This document shows positions 1-5,114 of a stretch of 6,255 nucleotides of DNA, piece by piece. The stretch is from NCBI GenBank assembly GCA_905203795.1, contig CAJKXG010000079.1, positions 1 to 6,255 of the forward strand. Reading direction: 5' to 3'. Source of the stretch: an uncultured Oscillospiraceae bacterium (GTDB taxonomy: Bacteria > Bacillota > Clostridia > Oscillospirales > Acutalibacteraceae). A program made the translations under genes and the position numbers. How positions within the stretch are numbered: position 1 is the first letter of the stretch; each line of letters begins with the position of its first letter. The notes under the pieces are model-generated. The model was not told where the DNA came from. It did not search any database and saw only the letters and a program-made list of their open reading frames with translations.

Positions 1-1
1 G

Positions 2-1162
2 ATTGCCGTGCTGGCGGTGCTGTGTGTCGGGTCGCTGGCGCTGTCGATCGTGCTGCTGGCAGGGCAAACGCCCGCGCTGAACAATCCGAGCTCCAACTCG
101 ACCACCGACCGCGGCTCCTCCACCCAGCCCACCGTCAATCAAAACGCGCCGACGGTGCAGACCAAAGAACCGGCGGAGGAGGGGCTGACCACTACGGAAA
201 TCGTGAAGAAGAATCTCGATTCCACCGTGGTCATCACCATGTACACCCGCACCACGTCGTCCGGCTTCTTCGGCACAGCGAGCACAAACACGGGCAGTGA
301 AAAGAGCGCAGGTGTGGCGTCCGGCATTATCTGGACAGAGGACGGTTACATCATCACCAACGCGCACTGCGTTTACAGCGACGATTTGAAATCCACCTAT
401 TCCCGCATCGCTGTCACGCTGTACGACGGCACGGAATTCGAGCGCGCGGAGATCGTCGGCTACGACACCACCACCGACCTGGCGGTCATCAAGGTGGATG
501 TCGGCGACAAGAAGCTGTCCCCCGCGGAATTCGGCAACTCCGACGAGCTGCAACTGGGCGACCGCGTGGTCGTGCTGGGCAACAACAGCGGTCTCGGCTG
601 GTCGGTGACGCAGGGCTGTATTTCCGGTCTGGCGCGCGATGTCTACGAAGAGACCAGCTACGCGATCAAATGTCTGCAAACCGACGCGGTCATCAACCCC
701 GGCAACTCGGGCGGTCCGCTGCTGAACAGTTCGGGGCAGGTCGTCGGCATCAACTCCGCCAAGATCGTGGCGAGCGGATATGAGGGGCTGGGCTTCTCCA
801 TCCCGATCAAGGAAGCGAGCGAGATCATCGAAAATCTGGTCACATACGGCTATGTCAAGGGACGCATCATGCTGGGCATCAGCGGCTACACCTACAACCA
901 ATATCCCGGCTATGAGGGCTTCCTCATCGAAAGCATCAGCGACAAAGGCTCGCTGGGCGGCACCGCCGCTCAAGCGGGGGATATCATCACCGAAGTGGAC
1001 GGCGTGCGCATCACCAGCTATGCGGAAATGCGCAAAGAGCTGACCAAACATCAGGTGGGCGACACGGTGACGCTGACACTGCTGCGTGTGGAGCGCGGCT
1101 CGCGCACCCCCACCACGTTTACCATCGACGTGACCCTGATCGAAAGCGACGGTTCCGTTTGA
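2..1162 (+). CDS. htrA: HtrA/DegP-family membrane-anchored serine protease with one PDZ domain (5' partial)
   Basis: This is a trypsin-like (S1C) serine protease that degrades or refolds damaged proteins on the outer face of the membrane. The frame is open to the left edge and no ribosome binding site precedes the GTG at 8, so the true start, with a cytoplasmic N-terminus, probably lies outside the window. Numbering from that GTG, residues 1-20 are a hydrophobic membrane anchor. Residues 21-60 are a Ser/Thr/Pro/Asn-rich linker. The protease domain spans about 65-280 and the PDZ domain about 285-378. The catalytic triad is intact: His120 in TNAH, Asp157 in TTTDLAVIKV and Ser234 in NPGNSGGPLLN. 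GLGFSIPI closes the protease domain as in typical HtrA proteins. The single PDZ matches Firmicutes HtrA rather than two-PDZ DegP. The gene converges on the lipoprotein gene at 1247-2476 and ends in a shared terminator. The family is certain; the exact paralogue (HtrA, HtrB or YyxA type) cannot be set. Confidence 0.93.
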   Translation: MAVLAVLCVGSLALSIVLLAGQTPALNNPSSNSTTDRGSSTQPTVNQNAPTVQTKEPAEEGLTTTEIVKKNLDSTVVITMYTRTTSSGFFGTASTNTGSEKSAGVASGIIWTEDGYIITNAHCVYSDDLKSTYSRIAVTLYDGTEFERAEIVGYDTTTDLAVIKVDVGDKKLSPAEFGNSDELQLGDRVVVLGNNSGLGWSVTQGCISGLARDVYEETSYAIKCLQTDAVINPGNSGGPLLNSSGQVVGINSAKIVASGYEGLGFSIPIKEASEIIENLVTYGYVKGRIMLGISGYTYNQYPGYEGFLIESISDKGSLGGTAAQAGDIITEVDGVRITSYAEMRKELTKHQVGDTVTLTLLRVERGSRTPTTFTIDVTLIESDGSV

Positions 1163-1176
1163 ACAAACAATCCAAA

Positions 1177-1200
1177 GGATAGCGCCTCATCTCGCTGTCC
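1177..1200. other. Hairpin in the HtrA 3' region
   Basis: Arms GGATAGCG (1177-1184) and CGCTGTCC (1193-1200) pair over 8 bp with one G:T wobble and an 8-nt loop. It sits 14 nt after the protease stop codon. Read leftwards it is followed by a T-rich stretch (TTTGGATTGTTTG), so it could be a secondary terminator for the minus-strand lipoprotein transcript. Read rightwards it has no T-run. Its role is inferred only. Confidence 0.35.
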
Positions 1201-1214
1201 TCCCAAATCAAACA

Positions 1215-1250
1215 GCGGTTCGTTCCGTTTGGAGCGAACCGCTTGTTTAT
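1215..1250. terminator. Bidirectional Rho-independent terminator between convergent genes
   Basis: A 12-bp stem (1215-1226 with 1231-1242, one T:G wobble) closes a 4-nt GTTT loop. On the plus strand it is followed by TTGTTTATT, and on the minus strand by TGTTTGATTT. It lies between the stop of the plus-strand protease and the stop of the minus-strand lipoprotein. The TAA of the lipoprotein (1247-1249) falls inside the plus-strand T-rich tail, so both genes share this structure. Confidence 0.85.
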
Positions 1251-2476
1251 TGATCTGTTTCCGGATACAGCGTGATGGTGCGATATACGGTGTTGAGCTG
1301 ATACGTGTATTTTTTGAGCAACGGCTCGCCCTCTTGGAAATGCTCGTTCACATAGGAGCGCAGCCGCCGGCTGTTGCTGAAAAGCAGCCGCGCGTTGTCA
1401 AACTTGTCCTGCGGGAACCGCAGATCCACCGCCGTCGCGCCGTCGCGCATCTGTTCGGCGATCGCCAGCCCGATCACCAACGGATCGAACGTGTTCAGAT
1501 ACGTCCCTTTATAGGTATAATAGTTTCCCGATTCCGCCGTGCAGGTGATCAGCCCGATGTTTTCGCTGTCGATCTCGTGCGTCAATTGTATATCCGCCGT
1601 GGTGAGATTGAAAAACGTGTGCCGCAGCAGATCGTCCGCGTCGTCCCATGTCACATCCACGTGATAGCTGCGCCCGTCCACCGTCACCATATTCCACATG
1701 TGCGACGCTCCCTCGCCGAAGCCGCTGACCAGCGTGCATTCCATTCCCGCGCGATGCATCAGCAACTGCATGGCGCGGGAATATCCCTCGCACACCGCGC
1801 GTCCGTTCACCAGCGCACCGTAGGCGGTAAACGCCTGCGCGTGCGTCTCGGAGGGGTTCTTGCTCTCCGCCACCGTCTTGTCATAGCTGCACCGTGCTGC
1901 CAGCCGATCGTGGAAGTACAGCTCGGTATCGATCGCGGACGCGTCTTTCGGCAACGCCGCCAGCCAGTCGTTTACCACCGCGTCGAGCTGTTTTTGCGCC
2001 ACGGTCCGCTCTGCCGCCGTCATGGTCAGCACCAGACAAAACACATGATAGTATTCCTGCCCGTCCTGCTCATATCCTTCGTAGCTGTAGGTGTTCCCGA
2101 CATAGAAGAAGGCGGGGTTGTCCGTCGTAAACGCATTGTACAGCAGTTGCGTTTCCGCGCGCCCGCAAAGTGCCTCCGGCAGCTCGACGCGCAGACCGAT
2201 GTGATCTGTCCGCCCGCCCTTGCCGTCGGAGATGGCGATGGTCATGTCCTGCTCATATTCCCGCACCGTCTCGTACAGCGCGGCGTACGCCTTTTGCAGG
2301 CGCGGATTCAACTGTCGATAGCACCATTTGTCCTTGTACTCCGACAGATAAGCGGGCTTGCTGCTGGCGGGCGGTTTGGGGTCGGCGGGCGACTCGACAG
2401 GATGAAACGCGATCCAAGCGCACCCGCTCATGAACAGCATACCGATACAACACAGCCCTGCCAGCCACCGCTTCAC
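1247..2476 (-). CDS. Lipoprotein with transglutaminase-like (cysteine protease fold) domain
   Basis: A 409-residue secreted lipoprotein. It starts at a GTG at 2476 preceded by a strong GGGGAGGG ribosome binding site (2483-2490). Residues 1-18 are a signal peptide with the lipobox FMSGC, so Cys19 should be lipidated and the protein tethered to the outer membrane face. Residues about 185-290 form a transglutaminase-like domain with the expected triad: Cys229 in GRAVCEGYS, His259 in HMWNMV and Asp274 in HVDVTWDD. In this superfamily the fold occurs in peptidases and cross-linking enzymes; bacterial secreted members are usually thought to cut or modify peptide or isopeptide bonds in the envelope. 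The substrate cannot be told from the sequence. The N-terminal 150 residues and the 120-residue C-terminal tail match no domain I can name. It has its own promoter (2519-2547), is downstream of the LCP-like gene on the same strand, and converges on the HtrA gene. It might serve cell-wall remodelling, but that is inference from context. Confidence 0.87.
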   Translation of the reverse strand: MKRWLAGLCCIGMLFMSGCAWIAFHPVESPADPKPPASSKPAYLSEYKDKWCYRQLNPRLQKAYAALYETVREYEQDMTIAISDGKGGRTDHIGLRVELPEALCGRAETQLLYNAFTTDNPAFFYVGNTYSYEGYEQDGQEYYHVFCLVLTMTAAERTVAQKQLDAVVNDWLAALPKDASAIDTELYFHDRLAARCSYDKTVAESKNPSETHAQAFTAYGALVNGRAVCEGYSRAMQLLMHRAGMECTLVSGFGEGASHMWNMVTVDGRSYHVDVTWDDADDLLRHTFFNLTTADIQLTHEIDSENIGLITCTAESGNYYTYKGTYLNTFDPLVIGLAIAEQMRDGATAVDLRFPQDKFDNARLLFSNSRRLRSYVNEHFQEGEPLLKKYTYQLNTVYRTITLYPETDQ

Positions 2477-2518
2477 TGTACACCCTCCCCCGTTTTCATC
2501 TCTCTTTATCTACCTTAT

Positions 2519-2547
2519 AGTATACCGATGCGTCTCCCGCCTGTCAA
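2519..2547 (-). promoter_or_regulatory. Sigma-A promoter of the transglutaminase-like lipoprotein gene
   Basis: Read on the minus strand, a perfect TTGACA (2547-2542) is followed by a 17-bp spacer and TATACT (2524-2519, 5 of 6 consensus). Transcription would start near 2512, giving a leader of about 36 nt before the GTG at 2476. It sits entirely between the two minus-strand genes, so the lipoprotein can be made independently of the LCP-like gene. Confidence 0.85.
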
Positions 2548-2577
2548 TGCCAAATCCTGCAAATCGGGGCTTTTTTC

Positions 2578-3489
2578 TCACCCGAGTGGTTTTTCGGACA
2601 GTTCAAATCGCATCGCTTCGCCGTTTCCGATGTATTCGCCGTTCGCCGACAGCGCAGTGCACAGACTGCCGTTGTTGCGGGAGGCCAGAAATTCGATGGC
2701 GGCTTTGTCCGCATGATACTGCGACGCGTAAATGTCCGAGCGCACCAGATTCACCAGCGCGGTAAAATCGCGGTCGCGTTTTTCGGCACGTCCGACGGTG
2801 AGATATTGATTGATCATCGCCGCCACTACCTGCGCCTGCACCGTCGCCCGCTGACGGCGGCCGCCGTGCCCCGCGGGATACGCGAGCACGCCCGTCACCT
2901 GCGAGCCGGTCAGCATATGCGCACCGCTGGTCAGTTTGATCGTGTAGCCGCCGCTTTCGTCGGTGTAGGACAGCGTTTCCGGCAGGGTAAACAGCAGGCT
3001 GTTGTCGAAATGCGCCACCGCTTTTTCGATATTCGCATAGGTGATGATCGCGTAATGATCCACCGTCACCCCGAGCGCCGCCGCCAGGCTGTCTCGTACC
3101 GCCGTGATTCCCTGCGCCGTATACAGCTCAAACAGCCGCGTCTGCTCCACCCCGACAGCAACCGTCGTCTCGCGCGGGATGGCGATCGCCCGCACCCGTG
3201 CCAGCGCCGGTTCGCTGACCACCAGCACAAATCCCTGTGCCTGCTTGTTCTGCTCGGTGACGATCAGCAGGCGGCGGGTGTCCGCCTCGCTGTAGGTGGG
3301 CGCGTTGACCGACGTGCCAGAGGACGAGCTGACCGGCGGCGTGATCTGGCGTGTAAATTCCATCATACCCCATGCCAGCACCCCGCCGAACACGACGAGA
3401 AACAGCAAAAATGTCAACCCAAACACGAGCAGGCTGCTCGCCCGTTTTTTGCGTTTTTTCGGTTTGGATTGCTTCATAAACGCCGCCAT
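2578..3489 (-). CDS. LCP (LytR-CpsA-Psr)-like membrane protein with degenerate active site
   Basis: A 303-residue protein with a very basic cytoplasmic tail (residues 6-16), one membrane helix (about 19-41), a Ser-rich linker and an extracellular LCP-like domain (about 70-232). LCP enzymes move teichoic acid or polysaccharide from a lipid carrier to peptidoglycan. Recognisable landmarks are IPRET (Arg106), the GITAVRDSLAAALGVTVDHY stretch, the G.HMLTGSQVTGVLAY stretch (190-204) and the Arg-rich GGRRQR (209-214). However, the Asp of the usual DTIMLV motif is replaced (QAQGFVLV), PRDT reads PRET, and the usual K.N motif after it is missing, so catalysis is doubtful. The ATG at 3489 is chosen because AGAAAGGGG stands 9 nt upstream and the -10 box of the gene lies at 3545-3550, which rules out the longer TTG start at 3567. 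It is divergent from rplM and is followed by the lipoprotein gene. A short C-terminal region (about 235-303) is not assigned. Confidence 0.78.
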   Translation of the reverse strand: MAAFMKQSKPKKRKKRASSLLVFGLTFLLFLVVFGGVLAWGMMEFTRQITPPVSSSSGTSVNAPTYSEADTRRLLIVTEQNKQAQGFVLVVSEPALARVRAIAIPRETTVAVGVEQTRLFELYTAQGITAVRDSLAAALGVTVDHYAIITYANIEKAVAHFDNSLLFTLPETLSYTDESGGYTIKLTSGAHMLTGSQVTGVLAYPAGHGGRRQRATVQAQVVAAMINQYLTVGRAEKRDRDFTALVNLVRSDIYASQYHADKAAIEFLASRNNGSLCTALSANGEYIGNGEAMRFELSEKPLG

Positions 3490-3544
3490 GTCCCGTCGCC
3501 CCTTTCTGTCTCGGTCGAGTCCCTTCCTATCCTTTCTATATAGT

Positions 3545-3572
3545 ATTATACCAAACCCGCCCGCCAAAACAA
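3545..3572 (-). promoter_or_regulatory. Probable promoter of the LCP-like gene
   Basis: On the minus strand a perfect TATAAT (3550-3545) is preceded, with a 16-bp spacer, by a weak -35 TTGTTT (3572-3567). The start point would be near 3538, giving a leader of about 49 nt to the ATG at 3489. The -10 is convincing and the -35 is poor, so an activator or the repeats just upstream (3583-3638) may matter. Confidence 0.6.
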
Positions 3573-3582
3573 CAACAAACGT

Positions 3583-3638
3583 GTAACCTTTTGGGCAAAA
3601 TTGGTTACAGTTTTGTAACCTTTTGCCGCAATTTTGCC
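3583..3638. repeat. Nested direct and inverted repeats upstream of the LCP-like gene
   Basis: GTAACCTTTTG occurs twice (3583-3593 and 3615-3625, 32-bp period). GGTTACA (3603-3609) and TGTAACC (3614-3620) form a perfect 7-bp hairpin with a GTTT loop. GGCAAAA (3594-3600) and TTTTGCC (3621-3627) extend it by 7 bp past a TT bulge. CAATTTTGCC (3629-3638) is a second perfect partner for GGCAAAATTG (3594-3603), so two alternative foldings exist. The position just behind the LCP promoter suggests a regulator-binding site or a regulatory RNA structure. The function is unknown. Confidence 0.65.
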
Positions 3639-3719
3639 TAGAATAGCGGAATGAGAAACGTAAAAACGAGAAAAATCAAGCAAGAAAGAGCGATTTCGAG
3701 AGATTGATAGCTGTAAATT

Positions 3720-3750
3720 AAAAAAACGCCGAAAATCGCTTGATTTTCGG
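3720..3750 (-). terminator. Leftward-facing terminator-like hairpin upstream of rplM
   Basis: A perfect 9-bp stem (3729-3737 with 3742-3750) closes a tetraloop, GCTT as read on the plus strand. On the minus strand it is followed by CG and seven T residues (3726-3720), the layout of an intrinsic terminator. No minus-strand gene lies to its right in this window, so it would stop antisense or stray transcription coming from the rplM side and shield the LCP gene. Confidence 0.6.
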
Positions 3751-3760
3751 ATTTGCGCTC

Positions 3761-3789
3761 TTGACAGCCCGCCGCAAGTGTGGTATCAT
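3761..3789 (+). promoter_or_regulatory. Sigma-A promoter of rplM-rpsI
   Basis: Perfect TTGACA (3761-3766), a 17-bp spacer and TATCAT (3784-3789, 5 of 6). Transcription should start around 3795-3798, leaving a leader of about 36 nt before the rplM ATG. That leader is short and leaves little room for the longer L13 leader structure described in bacilli. Confidence 0.88.
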
Positions 3790-3831
3790 CTAACAGCATT
3801 AAAAGTGAAAGACTGTTCAGGAGGTATTGCA

Positions 3832-4260
3832 ATGTCCACGTATATGGAAAAAGCCGGTCAAGTCGATCGGAAATGGTACGTCATTGACGCTGCCGGCAAA
3901 CCTCTGGGGCGTGTGGCTGCTCAGGCCGCCGTGCTGCTGCGCGGTAAGCATAAGCCCACCTTCACGCCTCATGTGGATTGCGGCGATCACGTCATCATCA
4001 TCAACTGCGCCAAAGCGGTTCTGACCGGCAACAAACCGGAAAAGAAGATTTGGTATCGTCACACCGGCTGGATCGGCGGCTTGAAGGAAGTCAAGTACGC
4101 CACCCTGATGAGCCAGCGCCCCGAAAAGGCGATGGAGCTGGCTGTCACCGGCATGATCCCGGATAACACGATCGGCCGCGCTGCGTGCACCCGTCTGCGT
4201 GTCTATGCCGGCACGGAGCACAATCACGCCGCGCAAAAGCCCGAAGCGTTTGAACTGTAA
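3832..4260 (+). CDS. rplM: 50S ribosomal protein L13
   Basis: An early-assembling protein of the large ribosomal subunit that binds 23S rRNA. At 142 residues it has the usual bacterial length. It shows the family landmarks in order: [18 protein letters not shown] (about 14-31), [20 protein letters not shown] (about 35-54), [14 protein letters not shown], the [10 protein letters not shown] motif, and the [19 protein letters not shown] ending. The ATG at 3832 is preceded by AGGAGG at 3819-3824 with a 7-nt spacer; the longer in-frame start at 3778 would fall inside the promoter and is rejected. The gene is transcribed with rpsI, which begins 18 nt after its stop, the standard bacterial arrangement. 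Confidence 0.98.
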   Translation: MSTYMEKAGQVDRKWYVIDAAGKPLGRVAAQAAVLLRGKHKPTFTPHVDCGDHVIIINCAKAVLTGNKPEKKIWYRHTGWIGGLKEVKYATLMSQRPEKAMELAVTGMIPDNTIGRAACTRLRVYAGTEHNHAAQKPEAFEL

Positions 4261-4278
4261 GGAAGGAGGCTGCTTACT

Positions 4279-4683
4279 ATGGATTACAATACCAGACCGT
4301 ATTTTTACGGCACCGGCAGAAGAAAGAAATCCGTCGCGCGTGTCCGTCTGTATGCCGGCACCGGCAAGGTGACCATCAACGGTCGCGACATCGACGATTA
4401 TTTTGGTCTTGAGACGCTGAAACTGATCGTTCGTCAGCCTCTGAAGCTCACGAACACCGATGAGAAGTTCGACATCGAGTGCCGCGTCGCCGGCGGCGGC
4501 GTCACCGGTCAGGCCGGTGCGATCCGTCACGGCGTGTCCCGCGCGCTGTTGCAATACGACAGCGAAGCGCTGCGTCCCGCGCTGAAGAAGGCGGGCTATC
4601 TGACCCGCGACCCGAGAATGAAGGAACGCAAGAAGTACGGCTTGAAGGGTGCTCGCCGCGCTCCGCAGTTCTCCAAGAGATAA
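4279..4683 (+). CDS. rpsI: 30S ribosomal protein S9
   Basis: A small-subunit protein whose C-terminal tail reaches the P-site tRNA anticodon stem. It is 134 residues long, normal for the family. Landmarks are [15 protein letters not shown] near the N-terminus, [14 protein letters not shown], the glycine-rich [19 protein letters not shown] (about 73-91), [12 protein letters not shown] and the invariant [10 protein letters not shown] end with terminal Lys-Arg. The ribosome binding site GGAGG (4265-4269) is 9 nt before the ATG. It is the last gene of the rplM operon. The sequence downstream changes composition sharply, while the coding sequence itself is intact to the last residue. Confidence 0.98.
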   Translation: MDYNTRPYFYGTGRRKKSVARVRLYAGTGKVTINGRDIDDYFGLETLKLIVRQPLKLTNTDEKFDIECRVAGGGVTGQAGAIRHGVSRALLQYDSEALRPALKKAGYLTRDPRMKERKKYGLKGARRAPQFSKR

Positions 4684-4701
4684 CAACATCTTATCAGAAA
4701 T

Positions 4702-4746
4702 GCCTTATATTCCTTGTATTTCAAGGGATATGGGGCTTTTCTTTTT
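4702..4746 (+). terminator. Rho-independent terminator of the rplM-rpsI operon
   Basis: A 15-bp stem (4702-4716 with 4722-4736, three G:T wobbles) closes a 5-nt loop and is followed by TTTTCTTTTT (4737-4746). It lies 18 nt after the rpsI stop. The stem is unusually AT-rich compared with the core genes. Its centre, TTCCTTG-TATTT-CAAGGGA, also has the shape of a recombinase core site (see findings). Confidence 0.9.
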
Positions 4747-4759
4747 GCCTGTCGAAAGC

Positions 4760-4780
4760 AAATCCCCAATAAATCCCCAA
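4760..4780. repeat. Tandem 11-bp direct repeat AAATCCCCAA(T/C)
   Basis: AAATCCCCAA occurs at 4760-4769 and again at 4771-4780, an exact 11-bp period, just after the rpsI terminator. Short direct repeats at about one helical turn close to the end of an element are typical of arm-type sites bound by tyrosine integrases. No integrase is present here, so that role is inferred. Confidence 0.6.
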
Positions 4781-4843
4781 CACACCCACCGAATGAATAT
4801 ATCTTTACTTCTGCCGTATATGTGTATATAGTTGTTTTTTCGT

Positions 4844-4971
4844 GTTACTTCCGTTACTTCAAAAGATATGATAAATTGCTATAATGTATAGCACACTATT
4901 AGCGGTTACAATAGCCGAAAATCACATCGGTTTCCGTTACCTTTCTGTTACCGAAAGCTCAAATGTGTTAC
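4844..4971 (+). repeat. Six same-orientation GTTAC motifs at near-helical spacing
   Basis: GTTAC begins at 4844, 4853, 4905, 4936, 4947 and 4967, all on the plus strand, with no GTAAC seen between 4747 and 5114. The first two lie in a perfect GTTACTTC tandem (4844-4851 and 4853-4860); the later ones extend to CCGTTACC, TGTTACCG and TGTTACCG. The steps are 9, 52, 31, 11 and 20 bp, close to 1, 5, 3, 1 and 2 helical turns, so the motifs would largely face the same side of the DNA. The binding protein is unknown. Confidence 0.55.
4877..4893 (+). promoter_or_regulatory. Extended -10 promoter candidate inside a perfect palindrome
   Basis: TGCTATA (4877-4883) and TATAGCA (4887-4893) are perfect inverted arms around ATG. 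The left arm reads TGCTATAAT on the plus strand, a full extended -10 (TGnTATAAT). A weak -35, TTCAAA (4858-4863), stands 16 bp upstream. Transcription would start near 4892. A protein bound to the palindrome would block it directly. Confidence 0.4.
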
Positions 4972-5016
4972 CGCCCTTTAATTAGCATCCCTTTTTATAA
5001 TGGGGCGGTTTCGTTT
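4970..5016 (+). terminator. Terminator-like hairpin upstream of the XRE-Fic promoter
   Basis: ACCGCCC (4970-4976) pairs with GGGCGGT (5003-5009), a 7-bp GC-rich stem with a 26-nt AT-rich loop, followed by TTCGTTT. The loop is large and the T tail is interrupted, so termination would be modest. It could end a short transcript from 4892 or insulate the downstream cassette. Confidence 0.35.
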
Positions 5017-5055
5017 GCATCTCACTTTTCAACTATTATTATTTGATTTGCAAAA

Positions 5056-5079
5056 ATATCTTTACAAACGCAAAGATAT
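5056..5079. promoter_or_regulatory. Inverted-repeat operator overlapping the XRE-Fic promoter
   Basis: ATATCTTT (5056-5063) and AAAGATAT (5072-5079) are perfect 8-bp inverted arms with an 8-nt spacer. They cover the -35 hexamer and most of the promoter spacer, the usual place for a repressor dimer. The product of the first gene in the operon, an XRE protein, is the obvious candidate ligand. A second, smaller inverted repeat, TAGTA-TCG-TACTA (5089-5101), spans the predicted start point. Confidence 0.6.
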
Positions 5080-5089
5080 GTGATATAAT
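5061..5089 (+). promoter_or_regulatory. Sigma-A promoter of the XRE-Fic cassette
   Basis: TTTACA (5061-5066, 5 of 6 consensus), a 17-bp spacer and a perfect TATAAT (5084-5089). The start point would be near 5096, giving a leader of about 19 nt that is almost entirely the AAGGAGGG ribosome binding site (5101-5108) and its spacer. It is strong in appearance and fully overlapped by inverted repeats, which points to repression as the default. Confidence 0.85.
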
Positions 5090-5114
5090 AGTATCGTACT
5101 AAGGAGGGCTGCAA

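Larger units (their letters stand above)
3490..3831. other. Structured divergent intergenic region between the LCP-like gene and rplM
   Basis: These 342 bases hold no gene I can support on either strand. From left to right they contain the LCP leader and promoter, a nest of direct and inverted repeats (3583-3638), an A-rich stretch (3655-3727), a leftward terminator-like hairpin (3720-3750), the rplM promoter (3761-3789) and the short rplM leader with its AGGAGG ribosome binding site (3819-3824). Confidence 0.8.
4684..5114. other. Repeat-rich, AT-rich noncoding region at the core/accessory boundary
   Basis: These 431 bases contain no convincing gene on either strand. They hold the rpsI terminator (4702-4746), tandem AAATCCCCAA repeats (4760-4780), a stretch with six GTTAC motifs (4844-4971), a palindrome containing an extended -10 (4877-4893), a small hairpin (4903-4908 with 4912-4917), a terminator-like hairpin (4970-5016), and the promoter and operator of the XRE-Fic cassette (5056-5101). 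Base composition is much richer in A and T than in the genes to the left. Confidence 0.8.

Noticed and set aside
2548..2577. Plus-strand GGGGC followed by six T residues as a terminator
   Set aside because: No solid stem precedes the T-run and no plus-strand gene ends here; the T-run is the complement of the codons and flank at the LCP gene end.
1229..2716. Long plus-strand open frame (495 codons) antisense to the lipoprotein gene
   Set aside because: It is the mirror of a GC-rich gene, has no ribosome binding site or recognisable motif (His/Arg/Gln-rich translation), and crosses the convincing minus-strand promoter and lipobox gene.
2713..3543. Plus-strand open frame (276 codons) opposite the LCP-like gene
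   Set aside because: His/Arg-rich shadow translation with no motif; the minus-strand frame has a promoter, ribosome binding site, membrane helix and LCP landmarks.
3792..3817. AACAG/CTGTT hairpin as an L13 autoregulatory leader
   Set aside because: The predicted start point (3795-3798) would cut off part of the 5' arm, and a 5-bp stem is too weak to claim the known L13 leader.
3638..3832. Minus-strand hydrophobic open frame (64 codons) upstream of rplM
   Set aside because: It runs through the rplM promoter, leader and the terminator-like hairpin, and has no ribosome binding site. Its hydrophobicity comes from the A-rich plus strand.
3817..4689. Minus-strand open frame (290 codons) antisense to rplM and rpsI
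   Set aside because: It covers two certain ribosomal protein genes, has low-complexity Ala/Gly/Arg/Gln-rich translation, and no ribosome binding site or promoter was found for it.
4963..5046. Short frame of 27 codons starting at ATG 4963
   Set aside because: It lacks a proper ribosome binding site, overlaps the terminator-like hairpin, and its translation shows nothing recognisable.
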